64,000 nt of DNA from Datura wrightii (Eukaryota > Streptophyta > Magnoliopsida > Solanales > Solanaceae), in the NCBI GenBank assembly GCA_035772735.1, contig JASDFA010000010.1, positions 28,893,501 to 28,957,500 on the forward strand. Reading direction: 5' to 3'. The position numbers and the translations under genes were made by a program. Of the stretch, positions 22,710-33,573 are shown in pieces. The stretch's first letter is position 1. Each line of letters opens with the position of its first letter. The notes under the pieces were generated by a model that worked only from the letters and a program-made list of their open reading frames with translations, was not told where the DNA came from and made no database searches.

Positions 22710-25103
22710 TCAATTTTTTACTAGGGAGATGGACGATTTGACCCGATCATGGTCATCTCCCCAGTAGTTCTCAACCTTGTCTGGTGGCCTACCTAGTAAC
22801 TCTCGGGAATCACTCAATCCATTTGCATTCCCATGATCAATCACGTTGATCACCGAGAGTTCCTTATAGACAGTCGGGAGCTTAGGTGCCTTGTACACGT
22901 CGAACACCTCAACCTTGTCGTGTGCTCGCATCGTGAGTTGACCCGCAACTACATCGATCAATGCCTTTCCGGTTGCCAAAAATGGTCATCCCAAAATAAA
23001 TGGGACTTCTGCATCTGGCTCAAAATCCAGAACAATGAAATCTACCAGAAAAATGAGGGAGCCTACCTGCACTAGCACATCCTCCACAATGCCATCCGGC
23101 TTAGCTAAAGACCTGTCTGCTAGCTGCAATATCACTGTTGTAGGTCTAGGACTCCCTAGCCCTAACTTTCTGAATACCGAAGATGGCATCAGATTTATAC
23201 TTGCCCCCAAGTCGCATAACCCACGAGCTCGAATACTTTGCCCAATCGTCAGCTGGATAGTAAAACTTCCAGGATCCTTCAGTTTAGTGGGCAACCTGTT
23301 CTGAATACGGGATGTGCATTCCTCCGTTAAAGCCACCGTGGCATACTCGGTCAAGCGACTTTTGTTGGCCACGATGTCTTTGATATACTTTGCATATTTT
23401 GGCACACCCTGCAAGACATCAACAAGAGATAAGTTAACATGTACCTGCTTAAGTACCTCCATGAATTTCTGGAAACACGCCTCCTCCTTGTGTTTCTTAA
23501 GTCGTTGAGGGAACGGGGGTGGAGGCCTTGTTGGTTCAGCTTCTTTGGTCTTCCCCGTATCTGAGGTTTGTTCTCCCTCAACATCTGCTGCTCCTGACTT
23601 CTAAGGCGGTCTTTCCGGTTCCACCTCCTTTAATTGTAAACCACTCCTCGTGGTCACTGCATTTACCTGCTTAGGATTGGGATCCGTGTCTCTAGGTAGT
23701 CCTCCCCTTGGTCTAGTATTTTGGGCACTGGCAAATTGCCCAAACTGATATTCAAGAGCCTTGGTTGCCAATTGATTGTTCTTTACTTCGGCCGCCAGTT
23801 TGACATAGTCAGCCTGCAATTGTGCCTGGTTGGCAATCATGGTCTTGAACATTTCCTCAATAGTCGGTGATGGTGGTGGAGGAGGGGCATTGTGATTTCT
23901 AAACTGATTCTGATAGCCTTGTTGCCCTCCTTGGTTTCTGTGCATACCCTGCCCTGAACCCTGGCCTTGTTGATTGTTGCTACCCCATGAAAAATTTGGA
24001 TGATTCCTCCAATTCGAGTTGTAGCCACCACCAAACTGCTGTTGATTCCTCTGTGCATTGCCCACAAAGTTGACAGAATCAGGATTTGCACCACAACATT
24101 CAGCTGAATGCTCACTACTACCACACACTTCACACCACATCTGTTGGACTGCATTAACTGAGGCTGACGGCTGGTTCAAATTCATATTGCTGAAGTGAGT
24201 GTTTAACTGATTTTGCAAAGCAGCTATCTGTGCAGCGATAGCTGTGAATCCATCCACTTCAAGCACTCCCGCTGCTTTCCTTGCTCCATCTCTTGAAGAA
24301 TCTGCATTCCATTCCGGATTGCCTTGTGAAATTCGGTTGAGCAAAGTGTACAGCTCCTCATAAGTCTTCTCCAGCGCTTGCCCTCCAGCTGCTGAGTCTA
24401 ACAAAATTTTAGTGTGGGGTTCCAAACCCTCAATAAAAGTGTGGACCAACACCTCATTTGACTGATGATGATGAGGACAGTCCCGCAACATGGACTTGAA
24501 TCTTTCCCAGGCTTGATAAAGATTTTCTCCTTCCCTCTGTTTAAAACTTAGAATCTGACTTCTAAGTTTAGCTGTTTTACCTGAAGGGAAAAATCTGATC
24601 AAGAACTTCTTTGCAAGATCATCCCATGTTGATATAGAGTTGGGTGGTTTAGCTTTTAACCACCTCTTGGCTTCACCAAGTAAGGAAAATGGAAATAAGG
24701 TGAGCCGAACATAATCAGGTGACACTCCAGCGGGGATGTAAGTGTCACTTATCTCCAAAAAGTTCTGGAGATGTTGTTGCGGATCTTCGTGAGGGAGACC
24801 GGTAAACTGCCCGCTAGTGTGCAAAAGTTGCACCATATTTTGCTTTAACTCAAATCTCCCCCCAGGCTCTAGTTTGCGGATGCTGGAATGTACATTATTA
24901 GCGTGTGGGATTGCCACCTCGCGAACCAGCCTGGCTGCTACTTCCTCGGGCACTAACACTGCCCGCACCACTGGTGGATTGGGTTGCTCCATCATAGACT
25001 GTTTGAGCAACTGCAACTTCTTCCGAAGAGCTTCTCTACGTTGACTATGCAATTCACGTTCTGGCTCTAAGTAAGATTCCACCAGCTCCTTGTCCCTTGC
25101 CAG
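22710..25103 (-). pseudogene. gag-protease of element F, one frame with two nonsense codons
   Basis: One frame of 797 codons before its final stop. Numbering from the GTG at 25082: capsid/gag domain about 100-225 (LQNFLEISD, GEAKRWL, FFPSGKTAKLRSQI, AWERFKSMLRDCPHH); coiled-coil-like 270-300; zinc knuckle C317-C320-H325-C329/C330; a Gly/Asn/Gln-rich part; then a retropepsin-like protease with DLGAS (Asp at 23211-23213) and FILG/PFLATG. Only two stops break it: TAG at 23601-23603 (CAA in E) and TGA at 22983-22985 (CGT in E), the latter typical of CpG decay. No ATG is in phase at the usual start. A CTG (25101-25103) stands where MARDKE-type gags begin, two codons after a stop. Confidence 0.88.
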
Positions 25104-25220
25104 TGTTCACAGAAATAAAAATCTGCAATACAGGCTAAGACCAAGTTGTTAACACTTAAGAAAATAAAAATACAAATACAGTAAATTTACACTAAACAAA
25201 ATTTTACAAATCACCTAGCC

Positions 25221-25238
25221 TCCCCGGCAACGGCGCCA
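25221..25238 (-). other. Element F primer binding site (tRNA-Asp)
   Basis: The minus strand reads TGGCGCCGTTGCCGGGGA, the exact 18-nt complement expected for plant tRNA-Asp, as used by Athila elements. It lies 6 nt inside the LTR edge. Confidence 0.92.
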
Positions 25239-25244
25239 AAAACT

Positions 25245-26705
25245 TGCTAGGTGCTTTGGTAGGGGTTAAAAACCGACACGCAAGTGCACGTGGTCAAACA
25301 AGTAATAAAGTGGCTAAGTAAGCCAAGTATCGATCCAAGGAGACTCTGGATAAGTAAAATTGCTTAAGTATACTATATTCTAGTTTACTTCTAATTATGT
25401 TGACAACAATGTAACCAAAAGTTAAATAATTTTGTTTATAAACTATATACTAAAACTATTAACAAATATTTACTTGAATTGAAACTATGGATAAGAGCAT
25501 GCCAAGGTTAAGAACAAGTAATGAATTCGATAGTAATCATAATTCGGTTATTCTTCTCTTCATGTTGCTAGCCAAGAACATTAGCCTAGAGATTAAAACT
25601 CTCGTATTTAATCTCACTTTAGAATCATAAACCATTCGTCTACATTTCTGTGATCAAATGCAATTTATGACCTAGCAATACAATTCCGGTTCCTAAATTG
25701 ACTAATACGGCTTTCAAGTATATTTCTATCAGGAAAGCACATCAAAACCCAATTTTCCCAAATCAAGTTAAGAACAATACCCTATTAATTCACAACTTTC
25801 CAATTTCTTGCTCTCTCGAGTGAAATTGGACTTTTTACATGTACATTAATGTTGGCCACACACTAATGCAGTAAGAACAAGAATTAATAGAACAACATAA
25901 AAGAAGAAGATGAAAAACCATATAATTCACAATCAAAATTCACTACACATGTTCAAAACCTTAGCAAGGAAGAGAATTAGCTACTCATTTGTGGATTGAT
26001 CATCCTCAAATGAGTGTAGATCATACGTACAATTGATTGAAAGAAGAAAGAAAGAGAGAAAAACCCTTAGCTTTTTCGTCCCTCAACTGCTGCTAACCCA
26101 CGTCCTAGCTCCACCAAGTCTTCTGAACTCAGGCAAAAAAAACTAAAACTAAAAAAAACTCCCTTTAAAAATAACCTAAGTGTGCTATTTATACTAGTGG
26201 GAAATTTTTCCCGGAATAACAAGCAACGTGTCACGGAGGCCAACGCGGAGCACTGCCTCCGTGACACGGTGTGGACGCGGACCCTCTCTGGAAATTGCAT
26301 GGTCCGGATAATTAGCCTCAACGTGGCACGGAGGCCATCGCGGAGGCCTGTCTCCGTGCCACGGAGCTGACGTGCAGGCACACTGGAAATTTCCACTTTT
26401 ATTTCTGCCCAGGCAGTGTGCTACCGCGATGGCAGCGTGGCACGGCACCATCGCGGAGCCACTGCAAAATATGCCATCCGAGGTCTTTTCCACGCTCGCA
26501 TCCAAGTCCAACTCCGACATAGTTCCAACACGCATTTTAGCTCTTAAAAATCACATTATCCTTCAAAACAAATGCTAATCATGTTGGTTAGTATAAATTC
26601 GCACTTTATTACCAAATACATGATATTATATACACATTGCACAACAAACAAGGTAAAAATGATACGTTTGAGTATCACTTGGGCATATAAATCTGCCCAA
26701 GATCA
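25245..26705 (-). repeat. Element F 5' LTR
   Basis: 1461 bp, nearly identical to 16744-18204 at a fixed offset of 8501. TATA box at 26184-26193 (minus). The same three hairpins begin at 26227, 26322 and 26424. Transcription of the element would start shortly downstream of the TATA box and run leftward. Confidence 0.93.
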
Positions 26706-26710
26706 CCTAT

Positions 26711-27062
26711 CTCCGTGCCACGGAGCTGTCGCGAGGCTTCACTGGAATTTGTCCATTAATTCCCTCTCCAGGCAGTGTGCCTCCGCGATGGTAGCGTGGC
26801 ACGGCGCCATCGCGGAGCCCTTATATTCTGCACATTCCAATGTCGTCTCCATGCTCGCATCCAAGTCCAACTCCGATATTTTTCCAACATGCATTTTTGC
26901 TCCTAAAAATCATATTTCCTGCAAAACAAATGCTAATCATGTTGGTTAGTATAAATTCACATTTTATTACTAATTACATGAGAATATATACATATTGCAC
27001 ACAAACAAGGCGAAAATAATACGTTTGAGTATCACTTGGGCATATAAATCTGCCCAAGATCA
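26711..27062 (-). repeat. F0 solo LTR, right part
   Basis: Begins CTCCGTGCCACGGAGC just after the CCTAT target duplication of F (26706-26710) and ends GATCA, followed by CATTT. It carries the third hairpin motif of the family (CCGCGATGG / CCATCGCGG around 26784-26816). Open frames crossing it are not genes. Confidence 0.88.
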
Positions 27063-27067
27063 CATTT

Positions 27068-27273
27068 GGCCGGCGTTTCACCGGTCTTCTCCAGTAAAGC
27101 GCCAGTATTCACCTGATTCCCTTCTTTTTACTCCCTTTCTTGCTCTTTTCTATAAATCAGATATCCGCACACAAAAAGGAAAAAAAGGGCATAAAATCCA
27201 TCTAAATGACTTGAAAAATAAGCTAAATTTCATGCTTTAAATCCTAATGAGTTGGTAATTTACCAATTCATCA
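27068..27273 (-). repeat. Element A 5' LTR, right part
   Basis: Continues the LTR from 15648 after the F0/F insertion. It matches 5452-5656, ending TTCATCA (TGATGAA on the minus strand), followed by the target-duplication pentamer AGGAC. Confidence 0.85.
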
Positions 27274-27278
27274 AGGAC

Positions 27279-27990
27279 CTCGAGGAACTCATTTACAATA
27301 GAAATTGACTAGAGAGTCGTAGGCTCACGTACAAAGTTTCTTACCAGAACCAAGTGAGAAATACAACCTTTAGATATTAACTTCTAAGCCTTAAGGTATG
27401 AAATAAACTTACCTTTAGGTGTAGTGGCATTACCTGACCATTCTCAAACTGGCTCTCCAGGAAAATCGAATCTAACAACCTTGGCTCTGCAATCAACATT
27501 AGCATAACATGCCGCCAGCCAATCCATACCCATAATGAGATCAAAATCAACCATTTGAGCTCAACTAGATTAGGTAAGGTCGATCTATCACATACCAATA
27601 CTACACAATTCTAGTAAACTCGTTAACAAACACAGATTCGCCAATTGGTGTAGAAACAACAATTGGTATAGAAAATAACTCAGGGATTTTCATAAACTAA
27701 CTTGCAACCAACAGTGCAACATAAGAGAGTGTAGAACTAGGATCAAGCAAGAAATATACTATATAAGAATAAATAATCAGAGTATCCCTGGTCCTGCCGA
27801 CTGCCCAAAGCATAAAATCGATTCTAGGTTGCCCCAGCATAGAAGCATCTCTCCCTCTGTCTCTGCCACGACCTACTGCCAACTGAGGATCAGGTTTGGG
27901 AGGTTGAGCTGAGTATGAAAAAGCAACTATTGATCGCTCTAATCGTGTTTGATTCTCCTCGACCATATATGAACAATCCCTCATAAAGTG
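27279..27990 (-). pseudogene. Element 1 protease and RT start, decayed
   Basis: The gypsy retropepsin-like region is readable in pieces on the minus strand: DPSSTLSYVA (catalytic triad altered), VCDRSTLPNLVELKW, WIGWRHVMLML and later residues leading into the pre-RT stretch. It ends at element A (27274-27278 is the duplicated pentamer). Many frame changes. Confidence 0.75.
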
Positions 27991-29181
27991 CCCTAGCTGC
28001 CCAAAACGATAGCATACATTCTACCCTTAACGGCACTAACTTGAATGGAATCTTCAATATTGAGGACAAGATAGCAATGGTGGTCTTCTCTACCCTGCCC
28101 GCTCCTGTCATGAAGAGCTAGACAGAGCTGGGCCCTGGTCTCTTCTCTGTCCCTGAAACTGCGGTAGGGCACTCCATAGAAGCCTAACTGACTGCTAGGA
28201 TGATTGAGCCCTTGGGTCTCTTTGCGGCCCTTTATAAGGACCCATGGTCCTAGCTCTCTTCCTTTTCTCCTACTGTCTTCGAGTATCCCTAAAGTGATGA
28301 GCCAAATCCATTGCCCTTAGGGAAAAATCTAGAATTCATGCAATGTCGTTGTGCTCCTGAGTAGATGCCCCCAAACAATTTCGAGTTATATGCAGTTATA
28401 GCCCTAGAATGAACCGATGAACTCTATCCTCCATCATCAGAACCATGTGCGGAGCATACCTAGCATGAGAATTAAGCTTAAGACAATACTCACGCATACT
28501 CATACTCCCTTGCTCTAGATGTAAAAACTGCTCAGCTCGAGCCTGTCAAAGCTACCAGTGTAGATAGTGGTGCATAAAGGCCTCAGAGAACTCTTCCTAC
28601 TCAGCTGGCGGTTCATTGGCTCCTTTGGATCGAGCCCAAGCCTCATACCATAATATAGCCACATCCCGTAGTGTGGAAGCCGCTAACTCTAATTCCTAAG
28701 TCACTGTAGCTCGCATCACCTTCAACACCCTATATGTTTGATCAATAAAGTCTTGAGGATCCTTGCTCGGGTCTGATCCAATGAATATAGGAGGGCTCAA
28801 ACATAAGAACACGCAGGAACTGGAACTCTAAGTTTCCTGGTTTCTGTATCTCTCTATCACCTCCAATCATCACTCCTGACCTATGGCTATACGAGCCATG
28901 AGCTAAACAACTCCCTCAAGACGCTGTCCTTCTAGAACAACCAGAGGTACTACAAGTACGGGAGGATCTGCCAATCTACCACCCTTAGGTACTACTGTTG
29001 CAGGAGGAGTTGGAGGTCTATCTGCCACTGCTCTAACTGGAGCTAGAGGAACTGTAGTACCTAGGGCAGGAGACTCACTCTGAGACTCTAACCTGTCTCC
29101 CTGATCCACTAGAGGGCGACTAGTACCCTCTCTTGTGACTTTGCCAATCAACCTCGTAGTCATCTTTCTCGTCACATGCAT
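27991..29181 (-). pseudogene. Element 1 gag, decayed
   Basis: From 29181: MHVTRKMTTRLIGKV, a Pro/Ser-rich N-terminal part, then frame-broken gag. It ends in a knuckle remnant (CYRFGQLGHFMRDC at about 28010-27970) in which the second Cys is Phe. The fragmented middle (28200-28900) still shows gag-like wording. Not translatable as one protein. Confidence 0.7.
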
Positions 29182-29370
29182 ACTCTAAAATAATAACATG
29201 ATTTAGATATCGCAGTAGTTATGGCCTCACTTTATAGAACGAACTATTAGTAAAAGAAGTGAAACAATTCCTAGATGTCTTGTAGCCTCTTGATTATATG
29301 TATGGTGCACATACCCATAAGCAAGACTATACTAAACCTTTCTTTGTGGACTCTCTAGGACATGACTTTA

Positions 29371-29381
29371 CTCTGGTACCA
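29371..29381 (-). other. Element 1 primer binding site (tRNA-iMet)
   Basis: The minus strand reads TGGTACCAGAG, one change from the iMet complement TGGTATCAGAG, 4 nt from the LTR edge. Confidence 0.75.
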
Positions 29382-29385
29382 AGTC

Positions 29386-30480
29386 TATCACGCCCAAAAA
29401 CTAGATAGGGTGCAACGAGCACTCGATTCATGATTGATCGAGAAGCCAACTATATAGTGTCTGTAAATGTAACAATAAGGCTGACCAAGCCACCTATCAC
29501 AAACAACCAAGATAAATAGTGTACCTATAAGTTCTCAAAAATAATGAATAAGCAACCTTAAAAGACAACAAGGTTACAATAAAGCTAAATAGATCAGTGG
29601 AAAGACGACATGATACATAACCCAAAACAATTATACAAACTAGTCCATATCGGCCTTTATAGAGTAAACAAACTGAAATGCACGGGATAGGGGCCAGGCC
29701 TACGCATGTTGTACACAAAACTCAAAATAATCAAAACTAGGACATGGCTCTTGAATGAGAGGAGCATACCACTATTCTACTGCAATCTGGCTCCTACAAC
29801 ATCTAACGATCTGAGCCTTGGCCTGTACCTATAGTGCGATTGAAGGAGGGGTCCCCAAATGAAGGGATGTTAGTACGAATAAAATGTACTAGTATGTAAG
29901 GCTAAAAAATATAAACATATAAGATAACAGTGATAACTGAGCCAAAAATAAGGAATAGTAAAAACTCAAAATCCTGGAAATCAAAACCTTACGATAACTC
30001 AATATTGAAGTGTAAATACAACCATGTAATGTACAATAACAACTATAACTAAAATGTTGGCGGCCATCAAGCCATAAAATCCATATAAAATTCATCCAGC
30101 CGATGTACCATACTGGGATAAAAATAAAAATGCCTCCATCCAGTGTACTACACTGGGGTAAAATTCATCCAGTCTATGTACCACACCGGGTTAAGATAAA
30201 AATGCCTCCAGCCGGTGTACCATACCGGGGTAAAATCAATAAATCATAATCATAATTATAAACAGAGCCAATATGGATTATACAGGGTCAATTTAATAGG
30301 TATAGCATAGAAATGACGAATACTAAATCATTGGCCTACATAGGCCTCCTTCATAATGCATAACTACAAGTGAGCACATATAACATGTATGTATATAATA
30401 TCCTGAAAGCCCTAAGATCAGACCCGAGGGTTGAAATAGAGAATATAGGAATTTCTATACTAGGTTGCAGGACGAGTTGT
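29386..30480 (-). repeat. Element 1 5' LTR, partial
   Basis: The LTR end reads GGGCGTGATA on the minus strand (CA mutated to TA). A segment with TACTAGTACATTTTATTCGTACTAA near 29870-29896 is typical of the downstream part of Tekay LTRs. A tandem duplication of about 73 bp is at 30091-30236. The LTR's upstream half is not found to the right; the element is truncated near 30480 against G, and the exact edge is uncertain. Confidence 0.6.
30091..30236. repeat. Tandem repeat, two copies of about 73 bp
   Basis: Copies at 30091-30163 and 30164-30236. Each contains two CC(A/G)GT-GTAC-AC(C/T)GG-type near-palindromes followed by an A-rich spacer. Inside the element 1 LTR. Confidence 0.8.
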
Positions 30481-31978
30481 CTAGTGACCTGTGAGGTGCA
30501 CCACGAGTCGTTAGGCGACTCGTGGAGTGAAGGGAGAATTGGCTTGTTTTTGAAATTTAGGGCTGACCACAAGACAAGGCATGACTCGTGGTCAGAATAA
30601 CGAGTCATGCATTTAGCCGTTGTCTGGAGACAACTTAATGATGGAAATTTTGGGTAGTGAACCCAACGACTCGTCAGCACGAGTCGTTCCTCAGCCAAGG
30701 AGTCATCCTATCCCTTGTCGGGACTAGCAGTGTACTTTTTCCTAGAAATTTAGTAAGGGATTTTCCATAATTCCTAAGTTTCTAAGACCTAAACTACATC
30801 GTTTTAAGCTCATATAAGTGTGTTTTAAGAGGGTTTAGCTCATTCTATACTTATCTCTCTCCATGCATGCAATCCTAGAAGTTTCTAAGGGTGATCAAGC
30901 CTAGAAGTTCATCAATTCTCTTTCAATTTCCTTTGGGAATTCAAGAATGTTGAGAAATCAATAGTACCCAGGTATGTAGGGTTATGAATGGGTGTATACA
31001 TCCACTCCCATGCCCAATTCCTTCTCAAATTCATGGAAATTATAAGTTGATGAGTCTATAAGTTTTAACCCAACTTGTGAATTCTCTAAGTATCTGTCAT
31101 GGGTATAATCTATTCATGTTTTTAATGTTGAATTGTGATTCATGTGCATGTTTTATAATATTTTCAATTTCAATTCATGTTTTCAAAGTTTTACAAATTA
31201 TGATGTCCAATTATGAAAGTTCATGAAAAGATGAGATTACGATATATGTTTTCAAGCATGATAAGGTGTTTATGATACAAGTATGATTTTCATGCTTTGA
31301 CTATGAAAGTCTATTTCAAGTATGTTTAAGTTTGGGAAAGCCCATATGATCACATATGTTTCATGATTTATCTCAAGTTCATGTTATTAGCTTACCACAT
31401 GGATTTTGGAGTCTAGACTCCCATTCTTTTCAGCTTGTGGTGTGATTTGAGCCAAGGCTCCTCATGTTATGTTTTCAGATTTTGTATATCATGTTATGAT
31501 TCAGCTTCATCACTAGAAGATGGTTTAGCTTGGTTGAAAAATGATGGAGAGTATATGAATGTTTTTGGGAGTAGTATATAGCACCGAGTAGGGTAAGGGT
31601 CAGTCAACCCTGTGCCTCAGAACTACACGCCAACGTACGTATGATCAAATTATTTGAGACCTCCCTTCATCTTGATATCGATATTATGGTAGCATCCTTT
31701 GCCCTGGCAAGGCTTTGGACGACTCTGTACACTTGACTATAATAGTTGAGACCATGTAAGCTCTATCATGGTAATGTCGATTATATGACAAGCCTCCCAT
31801 TATTCCTCATGATTTCAGTTATGCATGTTCACTAGTCATGATACCATGTTTTCAACAGGTGTAACCCAGTGTTCAATTTTACATATGAATAATAGTTTTA
31901 GCTTTGGGTCATTCAATTTAGTTATGATATTCAGTTATGTTTAAATCATGTTTTAAAATAATAGAATGCAAGCCCTAC
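30481..31978 (+). mobile_element. Element G: plus-strand Tekay-like LTR fragment
   Basis: Resembles the reverse complement of the D1 LTR. Shared words include GTAGGGTT and ATGCCCAATTCC near 30980-31020, and the stretch around CAGAACTACACGCCAACG at about 31620 (compare 36430 on the other strand). Three strong hairpins lie at 30501-30688. Both edges are missing: the left abuts element 1 and the right is cut by H at 31979. No coding content. Confidence 0.6.
30501..30688 (+). repeat. Three hairpins built on CGACTCG/CGAGTCG in element G
   Basis: Perfect arms 30501-30510 / 30516-30525 (CCACGAGTCG), 30579-30588 / 30601-30610 (GCATGACTCG) and 30665-30674 / 30679-30688 (AACGACTCGT). All share the core CGACTCG or its complement. 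Confidence 0.85.
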
Positions 31979-33573
31979 TGATAACATCCAAAATATATCC
32001 TTCATGCAAAGAATATACATGGACGAAGTATCAAAACAAGTAACCCGACGAGTGCTGAGGTCGAATCCCACGAGGACTAGGGAATGATAGTTACAAGTGT
32101 CGGTTAAGAAATTGATGTTAGCTTGCACCTCGTAGATTAATAATAAAAACAAATAAAATTGGGGGGGGTTAATTTGTAGTGAATTGTATTGGGTGATCTA
32201 GTAAAATAAAACAGCAAGATCAGCTATGTTGTTAACAAGAGTGTGAAAGACTAGAGGTGCGTTGTAATGAAATACTAACTAGATGGGGACATACCAGGTC
32301 ATCTGATGAGTTGAACAAGCGTAAATAATCTCAGGAAATGGGTAATTACAACTTTTTAGCCTTCTAATTATGTCTTACTAGAGTTTTGTGAAACCTCTAG
32401 TTACGATTTAACTCTACCTGATTTGATTTGGATTAGCAACTGCACTAATTTCTAGCTATTAGCTGCTAATAAGGAATGAGAATGCAATTTCATCTATTTC
32501 TATCCCAATTTCACAATCTCTTATCCATACCCGCTATTAAATTCTCTTTCAATACTTAATTATTCTTTTACAAGCAACAATCAAGATAGAATAAATAGAC
32601 TCATATCCAAATCAATGGATCTTCCTTTATAGATTGAAGAGAGTCTAATAGATTTACACTTATTTGAGCAATATAAAGATGCCATACCCAATCTAATTAA
32701 GTATTCATCATCATACATCTCTAATTAATGATTTAGCTACTCATGATTAAGAAATTCAGAAACACATTCATCAGTAACTTCATTGAATTTAATAGCAAGA
32801 GTAGAAAAATCAACTTCACAAGATAATTTCCAGCAATAACTGAAACTTACTAGTATAAAGAAGAAATAGAGCAGAGTACTTTTTCAAAATTTACCATTCA
32901 AAATCTCCCTACTTCAGCTAAGACAATGTTCTATAGCTAAAAAAAGGGAAACAATGATGTGATATATGCTTTTCTCTCTCCCAATATTTTTATTTCTATC
33001 TCTTCTTCTGTCTCCTCCAGTACAAAGGACTTTATCTTCTATTTATACCTTGAAAAGTAGGAAACGTTTTATTTCTTTTCCCGTGTTGGACGATTATACC
33101 CCTGATCACCGCTTTGGAATCAGCGAAAACACCTGCGGTTTGCCGATTCCTATCTATGAACCTTCGAATATCTTTTATGCACCCATAATCAATTCCAATG
33201 AACATAGGCAGTTCACGGCATTTCGCCAATGCCAATTCGTGAAGCCGGATCTTGAAGCTATTTTCTAGAACTTCTAGTGTCTTTCAGCGACTGGACTGGC
33301 GAATCACCACTGGCAATTCGTGAGCCGCTGGTGGCATTAATCCTCATAGGTAGTGATGTTCGACCGTTGGATGGCGTTTTGCCGGTTTTCATCTGTTGAT
33401 CGTCGATTTACTCTCACTCCCTTATTTTTGCTCCGTTCTTGCTCTTTTCTTCACATTTAGTCATCTGCACACAACAAAAGCAAAAAGGGCATAAAATCCA
33501 TAGTATCAACTCAAGAACTAAGCAAAAACTCAAGTTTTAGAGCCTAATGAGTTGGTGAATTACCAACTCATCA
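31979..33573 (-). repeat. Element H 3' LTR (A family)
   Basis: 1595 bp. Minus-strand ends TGATGAGTTGG...GATGTTATCA are intact. A PPT follows on the right. TATA box TATAAATAG at 33039-33047 (minus). A GC-rich section at 33105-33390 upstream of it has GGCGAATCACC/GGCAATTCG-type repeats. Same family as the A LTRs. Confidence 0.87.

Larger units (their letters stand above)
16744..26705 (-). mobile_element. Element F: complete, young, RT-less Athila-like retrotransposon with gag-pro and ORF2
   Basis: 9962 bp, flanked by a perfect CCTAT duplication (16739-16743, 26706-26710). Each LTR is 1461 bp; I count about 8 differences by eye, around 0.5%. Order on the minus strand: 5' LTR, tRNA-Asp PBS, gag-protease frame (two stop codons), the GGGAGGCAACCC marker, hairpins, a leader with an intron, ORF2 (406 aa, intact), a second PPT module, 1.8 kb of non-coding sequence, PPT and 3' LTR. 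No RT, RNase H or integrase motif is present anywhere inside. It is therefore non-autonomous and comparable to gag-only (TR-GAG) elements, but with an additional gene. Confidence 0.93.
4111..27273 (-). mobile_element. Element A: Athila-like LTR retrotransposon, decayed, holding nested F0 and F
   Basis: The LTRs run TGATGAG...TTATCA on the minus strand (the last copy is mutated at the tip). The 5' LTR is on the right, split by F0/F, and the 3' LTR is at 4111-5656. Flanking pentamers ATGAC (4106-4110) and AGGAC (27274-27278) look like a target duplication with one change. The PBS matches tRNA-Asp with two mismatches. Order of parts: LTR, PBS, gag tail, RT, RNase H, integrase, GC-rich cluster, decayed ORF2, PPT, LTR. 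The gag N-terminal part and the protease appear to be missing. RT signatures (GGITVVPNEKNELI, GWRVCMEYRKLN) are Athila type. Confidence 0.85.

Noticed and set aside
23590..23610. Programmed stop-codon readthrough between gag and protease
   Set aside because: F has TAG at 23601, but E has sense there and its own TAG about 30 nt further upstream in the alignment. The positions differ, so both look like random nonsense changes.
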